A stretch of DNA of 44,371 nt from a bacterium. Lineage in GTDB: Bacteria > Verrucomicrobiota > Verrucomicrobiia > Limisphaerales > UBA8199. Of the stretch, positions 33,189 through 42,322 are shown piece after piece. Below the pieces are notes generated by a model. The model was not told the DNA's origin, ran no database searches, and saw only the letters and a list, made by a program, of their open reading frames with translations. The translations under genes were made by a program, and so were the position numbers. Numbering within the stretch: the first letter of the stretch is position 1; each line of letters begins with the position of its first letter. The stretch lies in assembly GCA_021784555.1 (NCBI GenBank), contig JAJYHY010000019.1, positions 1 to 44,371 on the forward strand, written 5' to 3'.

Positions 33189-36100
33189 CTAGAAAAGGAG
33201 CTTCAGCGAAACCTGCATGATCCTCGGGAAATTCTGCTGGAACAGCCTAACAGTGCCAAAGCCCTGCCATTGGGTGCACCTCGCGCCGGGTAGGGCGGGA
33301 TCGCAAATGGCATCGTTGGCATTTCCGTCCGGCCCCGGGAAGAGCGGCGTATTCATGGAGTTAAAATCGTCCCATCGGAATTGAAGCCGCTTCGACTCCG
33401 TCAAGTGGAAATCCTTCTGGAGCGACAGGTCGAGGTTAGGGATATACGGCGCGCGCAAGTAGCCGACGCGGTCGGGCAAGTTGCCTTGTCCGCTCGGGGG
33501 AACGTTAGTCCAGCAGGTTCGGGCGCTAATCTGATTCGTGGGGGTCCAGCCGCAGTTATAAATCCACTGTGAGAACGTCGGCCCGCCGTTCGGCACGTAA
33601 CTGTGGCCGCCGACATACCAACCGCCGGGGACGCCTTGCGGGAAGCCGGACTCGTCGGAGAAAATCCAGTCCAATCTCCAGTTATTCACCACCCCGCCCC
33701 ACAGGCCGGAAGCGGATGAGAAGATGTACTTCGCGCCACGTCCCACGGGCAGGTCCCATTCCCCGGCGAGGGTAAAGATGTTCGTGCGGTCATCGCTCGC
33801 CGGGTCATAGATGGGATGGGGGTCCTGCCAGGGCCAGCCGTTGCGATAGTTCGTGAGATTCATCGCCTTTGAATAGGTATAGGCGAGCTGGTAGCTCAAT
33901 CCGCGGCCCGCGCCGTAGAGCCGCTTGTCCACCTTCACTTGCAGGGAATCGTACCAGCTCTTGCCGTAGGGGTTGGTGTAATCTCCGACGGGTCCAGCTC
34001 CAAACTCGCTGAAGGGTGTCAGCAAGCCGATAGCGCCCACCGAGGTTCTGGGTCCTATGCCGCTGGTGACGGGCACCGAGCCGTAGTACGGGTTGGGGAC
34101 CGCTTCACCCAGCAGGCTGGCGATGTCGCCTCCGATCGTTCCCCCCTTGCCATCGCTCTGATAGTAAGTGTTCTGCTGCAACTGGGGATAACCCCACGTC
34201 AGGGGCAGAGTGCCATTGACCCAGGTGTGGACGCCCTGGGTGCGCAGCGCTCTGCCGTAGTTCCCGGCGTACTTCACGCTCAGGACCGTGTGTCCGGGTA
34301 GTTGCCGCTGAATCCCGAGCGACATCACCGTCGCGCGCGGAATCTTGCGCTCAGGAAAATCGAGATTCTGGCCGCTGCCCACGCCGGTCAGCAGCCCCAG
34401 GGATGAGCCGACGGGCTGCTGCGCGCCGTTCGGGAATGGCGTGCCGCTCAGGAAAAGATCGGTCGGCGTAATGCCGTCGCTCTCCGTGGACTGATAGCCC
34501 GTCCCGATGCTGAAGCCTTCGGTTGTGCCACCTTCGATTCCATAGCCGAATACCCAGCCCCATCCACCGCGAAGAACCGTCTTATTGTTAAGCGCGTACG
34601 CGAATCCGAGCCGGGGCGCCAGGTTGCCCCAGTCAATGTTGTAAGCATTGCGCGGCTGGCCGCCCACGCCTGGGAATTGGATCCCGCCATAGACGGTGCC
34701 GGGGTTAATCTTTGGACCGGAAGAGCCGATGAGGGCGTCAAGCTGCGAGACGACGGATTGCCATTTGGAGATGTTGCTGCTGTTCGCTATCGCCGCTTGA
34801 TAGGTTGGATCGTTTGTGATGGGGTTGACGCAGGTCAGGCAGAGGCCGCGGTTGAGGCCATTAAAGCGGTCCACCACGCCCCCCTCCACATCGTATCGCA
34901 CCCCGATGTTCAGCGTCAGCCGATGGGTAACCCTCCAATTATCCTGCCCGTAAATGGCATATTCGGGAATGGTCTCATACACCGTATGCTGCCAGTTCAG
35001 GCCGCCGTTTGGATACCCCAGCAGCATGGTGGCGATGACGTTCCCATCGGTTATGCCCGTGAGAGTGTTCCGTCGCGTCGGGTTATATTGCGTCGGTTGG
35101 GTGCCGAAACCGAAACTTCCGTTCGGCTGTCCGCTGTTGAACGGATCGGCAAAGTTCCACCGGTTAATCTCCCCTCCAAATTCGAAGGTATGGTTGCCGT
35201 GGATTTTGGTGAAGTCCACATTCAGCGTCATGGCCTGATTCATCTGCGTGCTGACCGTGTTGCCGATGATGCCGGGGTAGATCTCGCCGAAGCCGATCTG
35301 GGGCAGCAGGTCCTTCGACTGGCCCGCGAAGGGCATGTTGAGTCCGAAGGACTGTGGAGTCGGCATGGAAGTCGCGCCATTCGGGAAGCGTTGCATGTAA
35401 CGGGTAAAAGAGAGCTTGAAGTCTCCGACCATGCTGGGCGAGAAAGTGTGGGTCATGTCCTGAGTGGCGACAACGTTTTCCCGCATCGAGTGGATGTCGC
35501 CAGTTTCTGCTGGCCCCGTGAAGCCGCTCGAATCGCGGAATTCGTGCCCCTTTTGCCATTCGAAGAAGCTGTACCAGCGCGTTCGATCGCTGGTGGTGTA
35601 GTCCACGCGGCCCATTGGCTGGTAGTATCGGTAGGCGTCCGGGGTGGTCGCGATATAGTTGTTTCTGTCGGAGCTGCCGTTGGTGTTGGGCATCGGAAAG
35701 AGGTTCAGGAACTTTACGGCAATCGGGCTGATGCGGTTATACGGAATGGTGTCATTGGGGAATTCCGTGCGGGCGTAATTGTTTCCTTTGCAGTTGCCAA
35801 GCGTTCCCCCGGCCGATTTGCAGACTGTGGTCAAGGGATCGTAAACGGTGTAGCCGCTCTGAGTGAAATTAACGCCCTGGCCGGCCTGCGGACGCATGTA
35901 GGCGGGCGGCACGCTGGTCAGCGTCGTAAAGGGAATGCTTTCCCAATAACCCTCGAAGCTCCCAAAGAAAAAGATCTTATTGTGCTTGATCGGCCCGCCG
36001 AAAGTCCCTCCGTACTGGTGCTGGATGGTGTTCTGCCGTGGGACGCCGGCGGTGTTGTTCTCAAAGTTGTTGGCGTCCAGGGACCCATTTTCCAGGTATT

Positions 36101-36914
36101 CGTACAGGTCGCCATGGTACTGATTGGTCCCGGACTTGGTGACGATATTCACCGAGCCGCCCATGCTGTGCCCGTATCGGGCATCGTAGGTATTGCTCAT
36201 CACGTTGACTTCTTGAACGGCATCGGGGTTCGGCGCCACGATCCAGGTGCCTTCCTCGCCGAAACCGCCCATCTCCGTGATGTTCGTGCCATCCAGTGTG
36301 AAACTGTTGTAACTCTGAACGCCGCCGCCCAAGCTGTAGTTATTTGACACATCCCAGCCCCTCGTTCCTGAGTATCCCGAGGCTCCGAATTGCGTCTGGA
36401 GAAACTGCGAGCCTGGCGTCGTTCCGATGAGCATGTAAATCTGGCGCCCGTTGAGCGGAAGGTTTTGAATCTCGCGCCCCGTCAGCATGTTGGCGCTGGA
36501 ACCGCTGGCCGTGTTGATCAGTGGCGCGGCGCTGGTGACCGTGACCGACTGGGTGGTCGCGCCGATCTGGAGCTTGGAATTCAGCCCGTACTGTTGCGAT
36601 GCCTGCAGAAGAACTTTTTCCTGCGCCTGGGTCTTGAACCCCTTGGCGTTGACCGTGACAGTGTAGAGGCCCGGAAGCATGTAGGGGATCGTATAAACGC
36701 CCGCGCCGTTCGTTTTGGCTGTATAGGTTTGGTGTGTGTCGTTCTTTACGGCCGTGATCGCGGCGCCCGGGACAACGCCGCCCGAAGGATCCGTGACGCG
36801 GCCCGTCAGCGTCGAGCCGAATCCCTGCGCGTGGATCGCGCCGCTGCTGAGAACCATCATGACAATTCCGCTGACCAGCAATTCCCCCAAGGGGCGAAAA
36901 TGTTGCCTCTGCAT
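33189..36914 (-). CDS. TonB-dependent receptor with carboxypeptidase-regulatory-like domain (second locus)
   Basis: A receptor of about 1241 residues of the same acidobacterial type as the one at 14722, but with low visible identity. A signal peptide (LLVSGIVMMVLSSGAIHAQ) is followed by a beta-sandwich domain (GRVTDPSGGVVPGAAITAV, GVYTIPYMLPGLYTVTV), a plug (LTGREIQNLPLNGRQIYMLI, SVNIVTKSGTNQYHGDL) and a large barrel (RLTLNIGVRYDVEGG, NLAPRLGFAYALNNK) ending RIMQVSLKLLF. It should import oligosaccharides for the GH106 enzyme encoded downstream. I prefer the ATG at 36914 to the one at 36920, because GGGAGG lies 6 bases before the second and directly against the first. A consensus promoter lies 108-136 bp upstream. 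Confidence 0.9.
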   Translation of the reverse strand: MQRQHFRPLGELLVSGIVMMVLSSGAIHAQGFGSTLTGRVTDPSGGVVPGAAITAVKNDTHQTYTAKTNGAGVYTIPYMLPGLYTVTVNAKGFKTQAQEKVLLQASQQYGLNSKLQIGATTQSVTVTSAAPLINTASGSSANMLTGREIQNLPLNGRQIYMLIGTTPGSQFLQTQFGASGYSGTRGWDVSNNYSLGGGVQSYNSFTLDGTNITEMGGFGEEGTWIVAPNPDAVQEVNVMSNTYDARYGHSMGGSVNIVTKSGTNQYHGDLYEYLENGSLDANNFENNTAGVPRQNTIQHQYGGTFGGPIKHNKIFFFGSFEGYWESIPFTTLTSVPPAYMRPQAGQGVNFTQSGYTVYDPLTTVCKSAGGTLGNCKGNNYARTEFPNDTIPYNRISPIAVKFLNLFPMPNTNGSSDRNNYIATTPDAYRYYQPMGRVDYTTSDRTRWYSFFEWQKGHEFRDSSGFTGPAETGDIHSMRENVVATQDMTHTFSPSMVGDFKLSFTRYMQRFPNGATSMPTPQSFGLNMPFAGQSKDLLPQIGFGEIYPGIIGNTVSTQMNQAMTLNVDFTKIHGNHTFEFGGEINRWNFADPFNSGQPNGSFGFGTQPTQYNPTRRNTLTGITDGNVIATMLLGYPNGGLNWQHTVYETIPEYAIYGQDNWRVTHRLTLNIGVRYDVEGGVVDRFNGLNRGLCLTCVNPITNDPTYQAAIANSSNISKWQSVVSQLDALIGSSGPKINPGTVYGGIQFPGVGGQPRNAYNIDWGNLAPRLGFAYALNNKTVLRGGWGWVFGYGIEGGTTEGFSIGTGYQSTESDGITPTDLFLSGTPFPNGAQQPVGSSLGLLTGVGSGQNLDFPERKIPRATVMSLGIQRQLPGHTVLSVKYAGNYGRALRTQGVHTWVNGTLPLTWGYPQLQQNTYYQSDGKGGTIGGDIASLLGEAVPNPYYGSVPVTSGIGPRTSVGAIGLLTPFSEFGAGPVGDYTNPYGKSWYDSLQVKVDKRLYGAGRGLSYQLAYTYSKAMNLTNYRNGWPWQDPHPIYDPASDDRTNIFTLAGEWDLPVGRGAKYIFSSASGLWGGVVNNWRLDWIFSDESGFPQGVPGGWYVGGHSYVPNGGPTFSQWIYNCGWTPTNQISARTCWTNVPPSGQGNLPDRVGYLRAPYIPNLDLSLQKDFHLTESKRLQFRWDDFNSMNTPLFPGPDGNANDAICDPALPGARCTQWQGFGTVRLFQQNFPRIMQVSLKLLF

Positions 36915-37659
36915 ACGCATCCTCCCGTCTCAAATATAAGGTTGTTTAGCCCCTGACCCACCGACCCACGGGGCGCAGGCGCCGCGCCCCCAATGACCAA
37001 TTCTACTGTGCTTCGTTCTCCATATTACCCCTCTGTCGCTAACTTGTCAACAAGTTTTTTGCGCAGTTTTTTGCGCAACGGGCGGATATTATATGCCACT
37101 CATAGTGATGTGATGTAGTGACACTAATCAAAAGAGTTTTGCGTGTTCCCAAAAGGCCGTGACCAGCGTCGCGCGTCGCCGCATCCGACGCAGGGCTAGC
37201 CGAGCGTAGCGGTCACGTTCGCCGCGGCGACAGTCGCGGAACCCCTCCTTCGCACTGTGCGAAACGGTTGAACATGGGCCACGCGTATTGTCCGCCATTC
37301 AGGCCAGCGATTCTGATCCCACAGGGCGGGAGAGGCATCCCGGTAGTTGGTTTTGATGCTTGTGAATTCAAATACAGGGATTTTTCGTTTAGCTCAAAAT
37401 GACAGAGCGGGCGAGGAATCCCCTATTGCTCTTCCAGCACGCCCCTAAGCCCGGAAAACGAAGAGCGGAAATTGTTCGACCGCAGCCTGCGCCAGCCGCC
37501 GCGCCTCATAGACGCCCTACTCGCTCGGTTCAGTCTCGCCAAATCTTCCCGGCCCGTTCCGTCGAGTTCGAAGTGCATGACGTCGTTGCGTATGCGCGCG
37601 ACCCGGACAAGTTCCTCGACGAAATTGTTTTGTCCACCCGGACGCCGAGCTTCGCCCAG
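36915..37659. other. Intergenic region with receptor promoter and a structured element
   Basis: The left part holds the receptor leader and promoter and two direct copies of TTTTTTGCGCA (about 37055-37077). At 37159-37216 perfect arms GTGACC and GGTCAC enclose a second inverted repeat, GCGTCG (37166-37171) with CGACGC (37186-37191), suggesting a branched fold or a dispersed repeat. From about 37399 short plus-strand frames appear that may be remains of a gene, but I do not recognise them before the receptor fragment starts. Confidence 0.45.
37022..37050 (-). promoter_or_regulatory. Consensus sigma70-type promoter of the second receptor locus
   Basis: On the minus strand TTGACA (37045-37050) and TAATAT (37022-37027) are exactly 17 bases apart, the best promoter match in the window. 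Transcription would start near 37014, giving a leader of about 100 nt before the receptor ATG. Two TTTTTTGCGCA direct repeats just upstream of the -35 could be a regulator site. Confidence 0.75.
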
Positions 37660-37945
37660 CGACTTCGCTTCTCAAGAAACCTTATGACTGGAGAGTCAGG
37701 CCAAAGCTGACGCTTGATTTGGCCCTCCGCTCCGCTCCGCGCCTCGCGTTAGCTTTGCCTATCAGGCCGCCAAAAAGACGGCGGCTCGCGCCGCTTATGC
37801 CATCTTCGATTACGAGCGTTCGGACCCCAGCGCACCTGGCACGATGGGAACCTCCGGCCGGAGGGCTGGCACTTCCTACGGCGAGATCTCGGGCCAGGCG
37901 AATTCGCCCCGGCAGATACAATTTGCGCTCAAGGTGCTATTCTAA
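37660..37945 (+). pseudogene. Collapsed remnant of a TonB-dependent receptor
   Basis: Three landmarks of acidobacterial receptors occur in the right order within fewer than 95 codons: PYDWRVRPKLTLDLALR (cf. DDWRVTPKLTLNLGLRYE), then in a second frame SAPRVSFAYQAAKKTAARAA and YAIFDYE (cf. LAPRVGFAYQ...RGGYGIFYD), then GEISGQANSPRQIQFALKVL plus a terminal Phe and TAA at 37943-37945. In an intact receptor these lie several hundred residues apart. The fragment is therefore a receptor gene reduced by at least two internal deletions and a frameshift. It shows that a third receptor once stood here, on the strand of the adjacent sulfatase gene. Confidence 0.7.
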
Positions 37946-38058
37946 CCTGACTTTACGGAGTGGTTTTAAGAAGACGCCGGCCCAAGGCGGCGGGCTAGCA
38001 AACGGAAGGAAATAGTGGTTAAATTCCCCTGACACTTTCAACCGCACGTTGGAGGACC

Positions 38059-39618
38059 ATGGAACAGGAGACCAACAAGACATCTCGACGATCGTTTTTG
38101 AAAGCCGGGGCCGGTGCGGTGGGCTCAATGGCTCTCAGCGCGAATACCCTGCCCCTATTGGGAGAGCCAGCGGGCGACCCTCCACGGCCCAACCTTGTCT
38201 TCTTTCTTCAGGAAGGCGTGCGACCGGATGAATACAGCTCGTGGAAAATGGCGGACTGGGACAGCCACGGGCTCAGCGCCATGGAGAACCGGATCATTTC
38301 CACACCCCACCTGGACCGCATCGTTAAAGAAGGCATCAGCTTTCCCAACGCCTTCGTGACCAATGCGCTCTGTCTGCCTTCGCGAGCCTCCATACTCACG
38401 GGGCTCTATTCCCACGAGACTGGCTGCATTGACAACCGCAACCGGACGATCCCCAACGATATTCCTACCATCGCGGATTTGCTGCGGCAGGCGGGCTATG
38501 AAGTCGCCTTTTTCGGCAAAATCCACGTCAATCACCAGGCTCAACGCAATTGGGATTACTATTTCGGGATTGAGGCTGCCGGGGCAGACTACTATCATCC
38601 CGTCATCACGGAAAGTGAGCGCGGGATTGCCAGGCCTCCCCGCAGATACCACGGCTACGTGGATGATATTGTCACGGCTCGCGCCCTCGCTTGGCTCAGT
38701 CAAAAGCGCGAGAAGCCGTTTTGCCTGTTTCTGTGGTTCATTGCTCCTCACGCGCCCTTTTATCGGGCGCGCCGTTACTTGGATCTGTATAACGGCGCCC
38801 CAATCCCCAAGCCGATTACCTTCGACGACGACCTGAAGGGCTATCCCGGCAAACCGCTGGCGTTTAAGCGCGCCGACAACAAGATCGGAACCACCATCCT
38901 GGGTAACGACGACCCGCGCTCCCTTGAAGAGCTGGTGAAAGACCATTACGCCGGCGTCGTCAGCAACGACGATCATGCGGGACAAGTTATGGCGGCGCTA
39001 GAAAGAGCGGGCATCCTCGACGACACAGCAATCGTCATCAGCGCCGATCACGGTTTTTTCCTGGGCGAATGGCGCTTCTACGACAAGCGGTTTATGCACG
39101 AGCCTTCGATCCGCGTGCCGATGGCGATTCGATACCCGCGCCTTATCCGGCCAGGGCTGGCGCCCAGTGAAATGGCGCTCAACATAGATCTCTCTCCAAC
39201 CGTTCTGGAATTGGCGGGGATCAAAGTTCCGGATTGGATGCAGGGCCAAAGTTTGGTCGCGTTCATGAAAGGCGCACCGCCGGCGAGCTGGCGCAAGGAC
39301 TGGCTGTATGAATACTACGAGTATCCGGGCGTGGAACAGGTCAGGCCTCAGCGGGGGGTCCGCACGGTGCGGTACAAATTGATTCATTACTTCTTGCCGC
39401 CGCAGGAATTCGAACTCTACGACCTGCAGGAAGACCCCGGCGAGCTTCACAATCTTGCGGACGACCCCAGCTACGCCAAGCTCAAGAACGACCTGATCAA
39501 CCGGATCGCGGAGCTACGCAGAGAAACCGGTGACGTTTATCAGTATCAGGAGCCGAATGTCTTTGAATTTGAGCGAGAGAAAGTTGAGACGCCGCCCCGC
39601 CGCTCCCCGGAACGATGA
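38059..39618 (+). CDS. Tat-exported sulfatase with altered metal-site motif
   Basis: A 519-residue sulfatase with a twin-arginine signal (TSRRSFLKAGAGAVGSMALS, R10-R11). The formylglycine motif is CLPSR at 105-109, so Cys105 should be modified. IVISADHGFFLGEW has the second metal-binding Asp-His, FGKIHVNHQ the conserved Lys and His. The first metal motif, normally an Asp-Asp or Asp-Gln as in the sulfatase at 3884, here reads FFLQEGVRPDEYS with Glu-Gly. Relatives with EG at this site seem to exist, so this may be a subgroup rather than a dead enzyme. It probably removes sulfate from the glycan handled by this locus and would depend on the maturase encoded at 5517. It follows the receptor remnant on the same strand. 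Confidence 0.9.
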   Translation: MEQETNKTSRRSFLKAGAGAVGSMALSANTLPLLGEPAGDPPRPNLVFFLQEGVRPDEYSSWKMADWDSHGLSAMENRIISTPHLDRIVKEGISFPNAFVTNALCLPSRASILTGLYSHETGCIDNRNRTIPNDIPTIADLLRQAGYEVAFFGKIHVNHQAQRNWDYYFGIEAAGADYYHPVITESERGIARPPRRYHGYVDDIVTARALAWLSQKREKPFCLFLWFIAPHAPFYRARRYLDLYNGAPIPKPITFDDDLKGYPGKPLAFKRADNKIGTTILGNDDPRSLEELVKDHYAGVVSNDDHAGQVMAALERAGILDDTAIVISADHGFFLGEWRFYDKRFMHEPSIRVPMAIRYPRLIRPGLAPSEMALNIDLSPTVLELAGIKVPDWMQGQSLVAFMKGAPPASWRKDWLYEYYEYPGVEQVRPQRGVRTVRYKLIHYFLPPQEFELYDLQEDPGELHNLADDPSYAKLKNDLINRIAELRRETGDVYQYQEPNVFEFEREKVETPPRRSPER

Positions 39619-40036
39619 CCCAAAGTCCAGGCGAGCAACAGGCATCACCCGAATGCCACCGTTGCGAGCGAACCCCACCTTTCGATGAGAGGAGGTGCGC
39701 TCCATCCTTGTTACAAAGAAAGGACAGTTTTCACCAAATAGTAGAGGAGGGTGACTGAACCCTGCCTGAGCGGATCGTTCACCTGGAATCAGTTTGGCAC
39801 GAGCTTTTATGGTTGCTGCCGTCCGGGTGCGCGGCGCATCTCCAAATCAACGTCCTACTGCCGTTGGACCGGCGCTCCCGACTTGCATGGGGCGATTGAA
39901 ACATGTTTTTAAGCTCCGAACGCATCCCACCGCGCGACAAACGCATCGTACAAACAGTTTGCGAAGAATGGGCTACCGCTGACCGGCGGCTCGTGTTATA
40001 GTCGGACTTATGCGGGGTGCTGAGGAGCTGAAAAGG
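39619..40036. other. Intergenic region without recognised features
   Basis: About 420 bp between the sulfatase and the S41 protease. No convincing ORF, hairpin terminator or promoter is visible. GAGGAG near 40021 belongs to the protease start. Confidence 0.45.
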
Positions 40037-41668
40037 ATGAAACCGGTGGGTCGGTCAACGTGGTTTGTGATTTCAACGGTTTTGGTTTGCGCGCTGTTGG
40101 GGGGCCTTTACGGCCGTCAGGTCGAGGCGACCACCGACACCCAGACCAGTTCCGGAATCAGGGCGAGTCTGAAAAAATTTACCCGGGTCTATGGCGTCAT
40201 CGAAGCCAATTACGCCGACCCCATCAACCCCAACAAGGCAATTTACGGGCCGCTGCCGACCGGTCGGCTCGGGGCAATCCCGGGAATGCTGAGCACCCTC
40301 GATCCTCACTCAACTTTTTTTGACCCCCGGGCTTTCGCGCACCTCCAACAGGATCAGGAAGGGCACTATTTCGGAGTTGGGATGCAAATCATCGGGAAGC
40401 CCGGCAAGATGGGGCAACTTGAAACCTATGTGCTCGCGCCCATTCCCGGGTCGCCGGCCTTCCGCGCTGGCATTCGGCCCGGCGACATGATCGCCGCGGT
40501 CAACGACAAATCCACCTCCGGGATGAGCGTGGACCAAGTGGCGCACATGCTACTCGGACCCAAAGGCACCTTGGTGCAAATCACGATCGTGCGCCAAGGC
40601 TGGAACAGACCCCTCCAATTCAACATTACGCGCGAGGAGATCTCGCAGCAGAGCGTGGACGCAGCCTTCCTCCTGGAACCCCACATCGCCTACATCCACA
40701 TCAATAAATTCAACGAAACCACCAACCGGGAGCTCACCCGCGCCCTCAAAAATCTGGATGAGGACCATCTTCGCGGGCTGATCCTTGATCTGCGTGACAA
40801 CCCCGGCGGGCTGTTGCAGCAGGCAGTCGAGGTTGCCGATCACTTCCTCAAGAAAGGGCAGTTGATCGTTTATCATTACGGGCGCGCGTCGAAGGAGAAA
40901 CGCTATTACGCCGTCCATGGCGACAGCGGGAACAAGTATCCGATTGTAGTTTTGATTGATCACATGACGGCCAGCGCAGCGGAGATTGTGACGGGGGCTC
41001 TTCAGGACCATGACCGCGCCTTAGTGATAGGGCAAACGAGCTTCGGCAAAGGGCTCGTCCAAACCGTCTTCCCGCTCAGCGACCACACTGGACTGGCGCT
41101 GACCACCGCTCATTACTACACGCCAAGCGGCCGATTGATCCAGCGGCCTTACAACGACATGTCCCTGTACGACTACTACTACTATCCGCAGCGCGAGCCG
41201 CTCAAAGACCGTGAAATCCGTTACACGGACGGCGGCCGACCGGTTTACGGGGGCGGAGGCATCACGCCCGATGTGAAAGTGCCTCCTCTCAAGCTCACCC
41301 CGGCGGAGCAAATGCTGGCGGACTCCAACGCCTTTTTCGATTTCGCGCAGTATTATCTCGGCATTCATAAAACCGTTGCCGAAGGCTTCCAAGTCAACAG
41401 CGGCGTCATGGAAGAGTTTTACCATTTCCTGGCGGACAAGAAAATTCCCGTCACGCCGGCGTCCCTCGCCGGCAGCCTCAGCTATGTTCAGGAGCAAATC
41501 CGGGTTCAGCTCGTGGGGATGATTTACGGTCAAAACGTGGCGGAGAAAATTGAAGTCGAGAACGACCCGCTGGTTCAAGACGCCATCGGCGATCTCGGCC
41601 AAGCGCAAGCTCTGATGGAGAATCCCAGGAAATACATGGCCAGCATGGCCAGTCATCCGGGACATTAG
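40037..41668 (+). CDS. C-terminal processing peptidase, S41 family (Ctp)
   Basis: A 543-residue periplasmic serine protease of the CtpA/Prc family. One N-terminal transmembrane or signal segment (FVISTVLVCALLGGLYG, about 10-26) is followed by a helical lid region, a PDZ domain (about 110-190; FGVGMQI, PGSPAFRAGIRPGDMIAAVN, LLGPKGTLVQITIVR) and the protease core. The nucleophile Ser313 is in HMTASAAEIVTGAL and the general base Lys338 in GQTSFGKGLVQTV. GLILDLRDNPGGLLQQAVEV and ALTTAHYYTPSGRLIQ are further family motifs. It trims or degrades envelope proteins from their C-termini. I start at 40037 because GAGGAG lies 9 bases upstream; a start at 40010 would add nine residues. It seems housekeeping, not part of the glycan locus. 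Confidence 0.93.
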   Translation: MKPVGRSTWFVISTVLVCALLGGLYGRQVEATTDTQTSSGIRASLKKFTRVYGVIEANYADPINPNKAIYGPLPTGRLGAIPGMLSTLDPHSTFFDPRAFAHLQQDQEGHYFGVGMQIIGKPGKMGQLETYVLAPIPGSPAFRAGIRPGDMIAAVNDKSTSGMSVDQVAHMLLGPKGTLVQITIVRQGWNRPLQFNITREEISQQSVDAAFLLEPHIAYIHINKFNETTNRELTRALKNLDEDHLRGLILDLRDNPGGLLQQAVEVADHFLKKGQLIVYHYGRASKEKRYYAVHGDSGNKYPIVVLIDHMTASAAEIVTGALQDHDRALVIGQTSFGKGLVQTVFPLSDHTGLALTTAHYYTPSGRLIQRPYNDMSLYDYYYYPQREPLKDREIRYTDGGRPVYGGGGITPDVKVPPLKLTPAEQMLADSNAFFDFAQYYLGIHKTVAEGFQVNSGVMEEFYHFLADKKIPVTPASLAGSLSYVQEQIRVQLVGMIYGQNVAEKIEVENDPLVQDAIGDLGQAQALMENPRKYMASMASHPGH

Positions 41669-41712
41669 CTCATGTCCTGGCGCGGGCCACGCGGCGCGCC
41701 TTCACCGCAAGG

Positions 41713-41731
41713 GGGCGGTCCTTCGCCGCCC
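41713..41731. terminator. GC hairpin between convergent genes
   Basis: GGGCGG (41713-41718) and CCGCCC (41726-41731) form a perfect 6-bp stem with a 7-base loop, in the short gap between the convergent protease and zinc-ribbon genes. There is no T-run, so Rho-independent termination is only possible, not clear. Confidence 0.35.
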
Positions 41732-41737
41732 GTCCGC

Positions 41738-42046
41738 CTAATGTTCCTGTCCTTTCTTCAAAAGGTACTTCAAGAGCGACCAACCCCCCGTGATGGGTAG
41801 CAGCACGAGTTGCTTGACCATTGAGTTCCGGTTCTTCATCCGCTCGCGCTCTTTTTGAACCTGAGTCTTGTTCTGAAAGATCATGTATGAGGCGTACTTC
41901 ATAAAATCCACGCCGCACTGATCGCATTGGCCTCCGTGGTCCTGCACGTGGCGGCATGCCGGGCAGACAAAGCTCAAAGGATGGTGGCACTTCAAGCAGA
42001 ACTGCGCTGCTTCGGGGCTCTCCTGTTCGCACTTAGGACAACGCAT
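41738..42046 (-). CDS. Double zinc-ribbon protein
   Basis: A 102-residue protein with two Cys4 zinc ribbons: CPKC at 3-6 with CLKC at 17-20, and CPAC at 28-31 with CDQC at about 41-44. A charged helical linker (KTQVQKERERMKNRNSMVKQ) and a short hydrophobic stretch (LVLLPITGGWSLLKYLL) follow. Such proteins bind zinc and may mediate protein or nucleic acid contacts, with the hydrophobic end perhaps touching the membrane. No specific function is known. The ATG at 42046 is in the family position, since the first CxxC lies at once behind the start. It is 80 bp from the tRNA-Ala gene on the same strand. Confidence 0.8.
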   Translation of the reverse strand: MRCPKCEQESPEAAQFCLKCHHPLSFVCPACRHVQDHGGQCDQCGVDFMKYASYMIFQNKTQVQKERERMKNRNSMVKQLVLLPITGGWSLLKYLLKKGQEH

Positions 42047-42125
42047 AATGCATTATAAGCTGCTTTCGGCGACTTTAGGCGAGGGGTTGCGGGGACCGGC
42101 AAATGCTGAATCTTTCGGCCGGGGC

Positions 42126-42201
42126 TGGTGGACGCGAAGGGATTCGAACCCTCGACCTCAGCGTTGCGAACGCCGCGCTCTCCCAACTGAGCTACGCGCC
42201 C
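42126..42201 (-). tRNA. tRNA-Ala (anticodon CGC)
   Basis: The minus strand folds as a full cloverleaf of 76 nt with encoded CCA. Acceptor GGGCGCG pairs with CGCGTCC (one G-T), the D-arm is GCTC-AGTTGGGA-GAGC, the anticodon arm CGGCG-TTCGCAA-CGCTG gives anticodon CGC (codon GCG, Ala), and the T-arm is GAGGG-TTCGAAT-CCCTT with a G-T pair. The discriminator base is A, as for Ala. Unlike the tRNA-Pro fragment at 1799 it is complete, and no integrase lies beside it. Confidence 0.95.
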
Positions 42202-42322
42202 CGCCTCACTTGCGCTTCCCCAATATACCATGCGAGGCTAGCCCTGCCAATTTCTGTCCGAACCCTAACCCGCCGCCCCCTCGAGCCGCCACAGTTGACA
42301 CGGTCGGGGCAAGGGAGTACGA

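Noticed and set aside
34677-36347. Plus-strand ORF of 556 codons
   Set aside because: It is antisense to the second TonB receptor, Val/Arg-rich, without motif or ribosome binding site.
37055-37077. Two TTTTTTGCGCA copies as a possible terminator or repeat array
   Set aside because: Only two copies and no stem; they are mentioned as a possible regulator site but do not support a separate feature.
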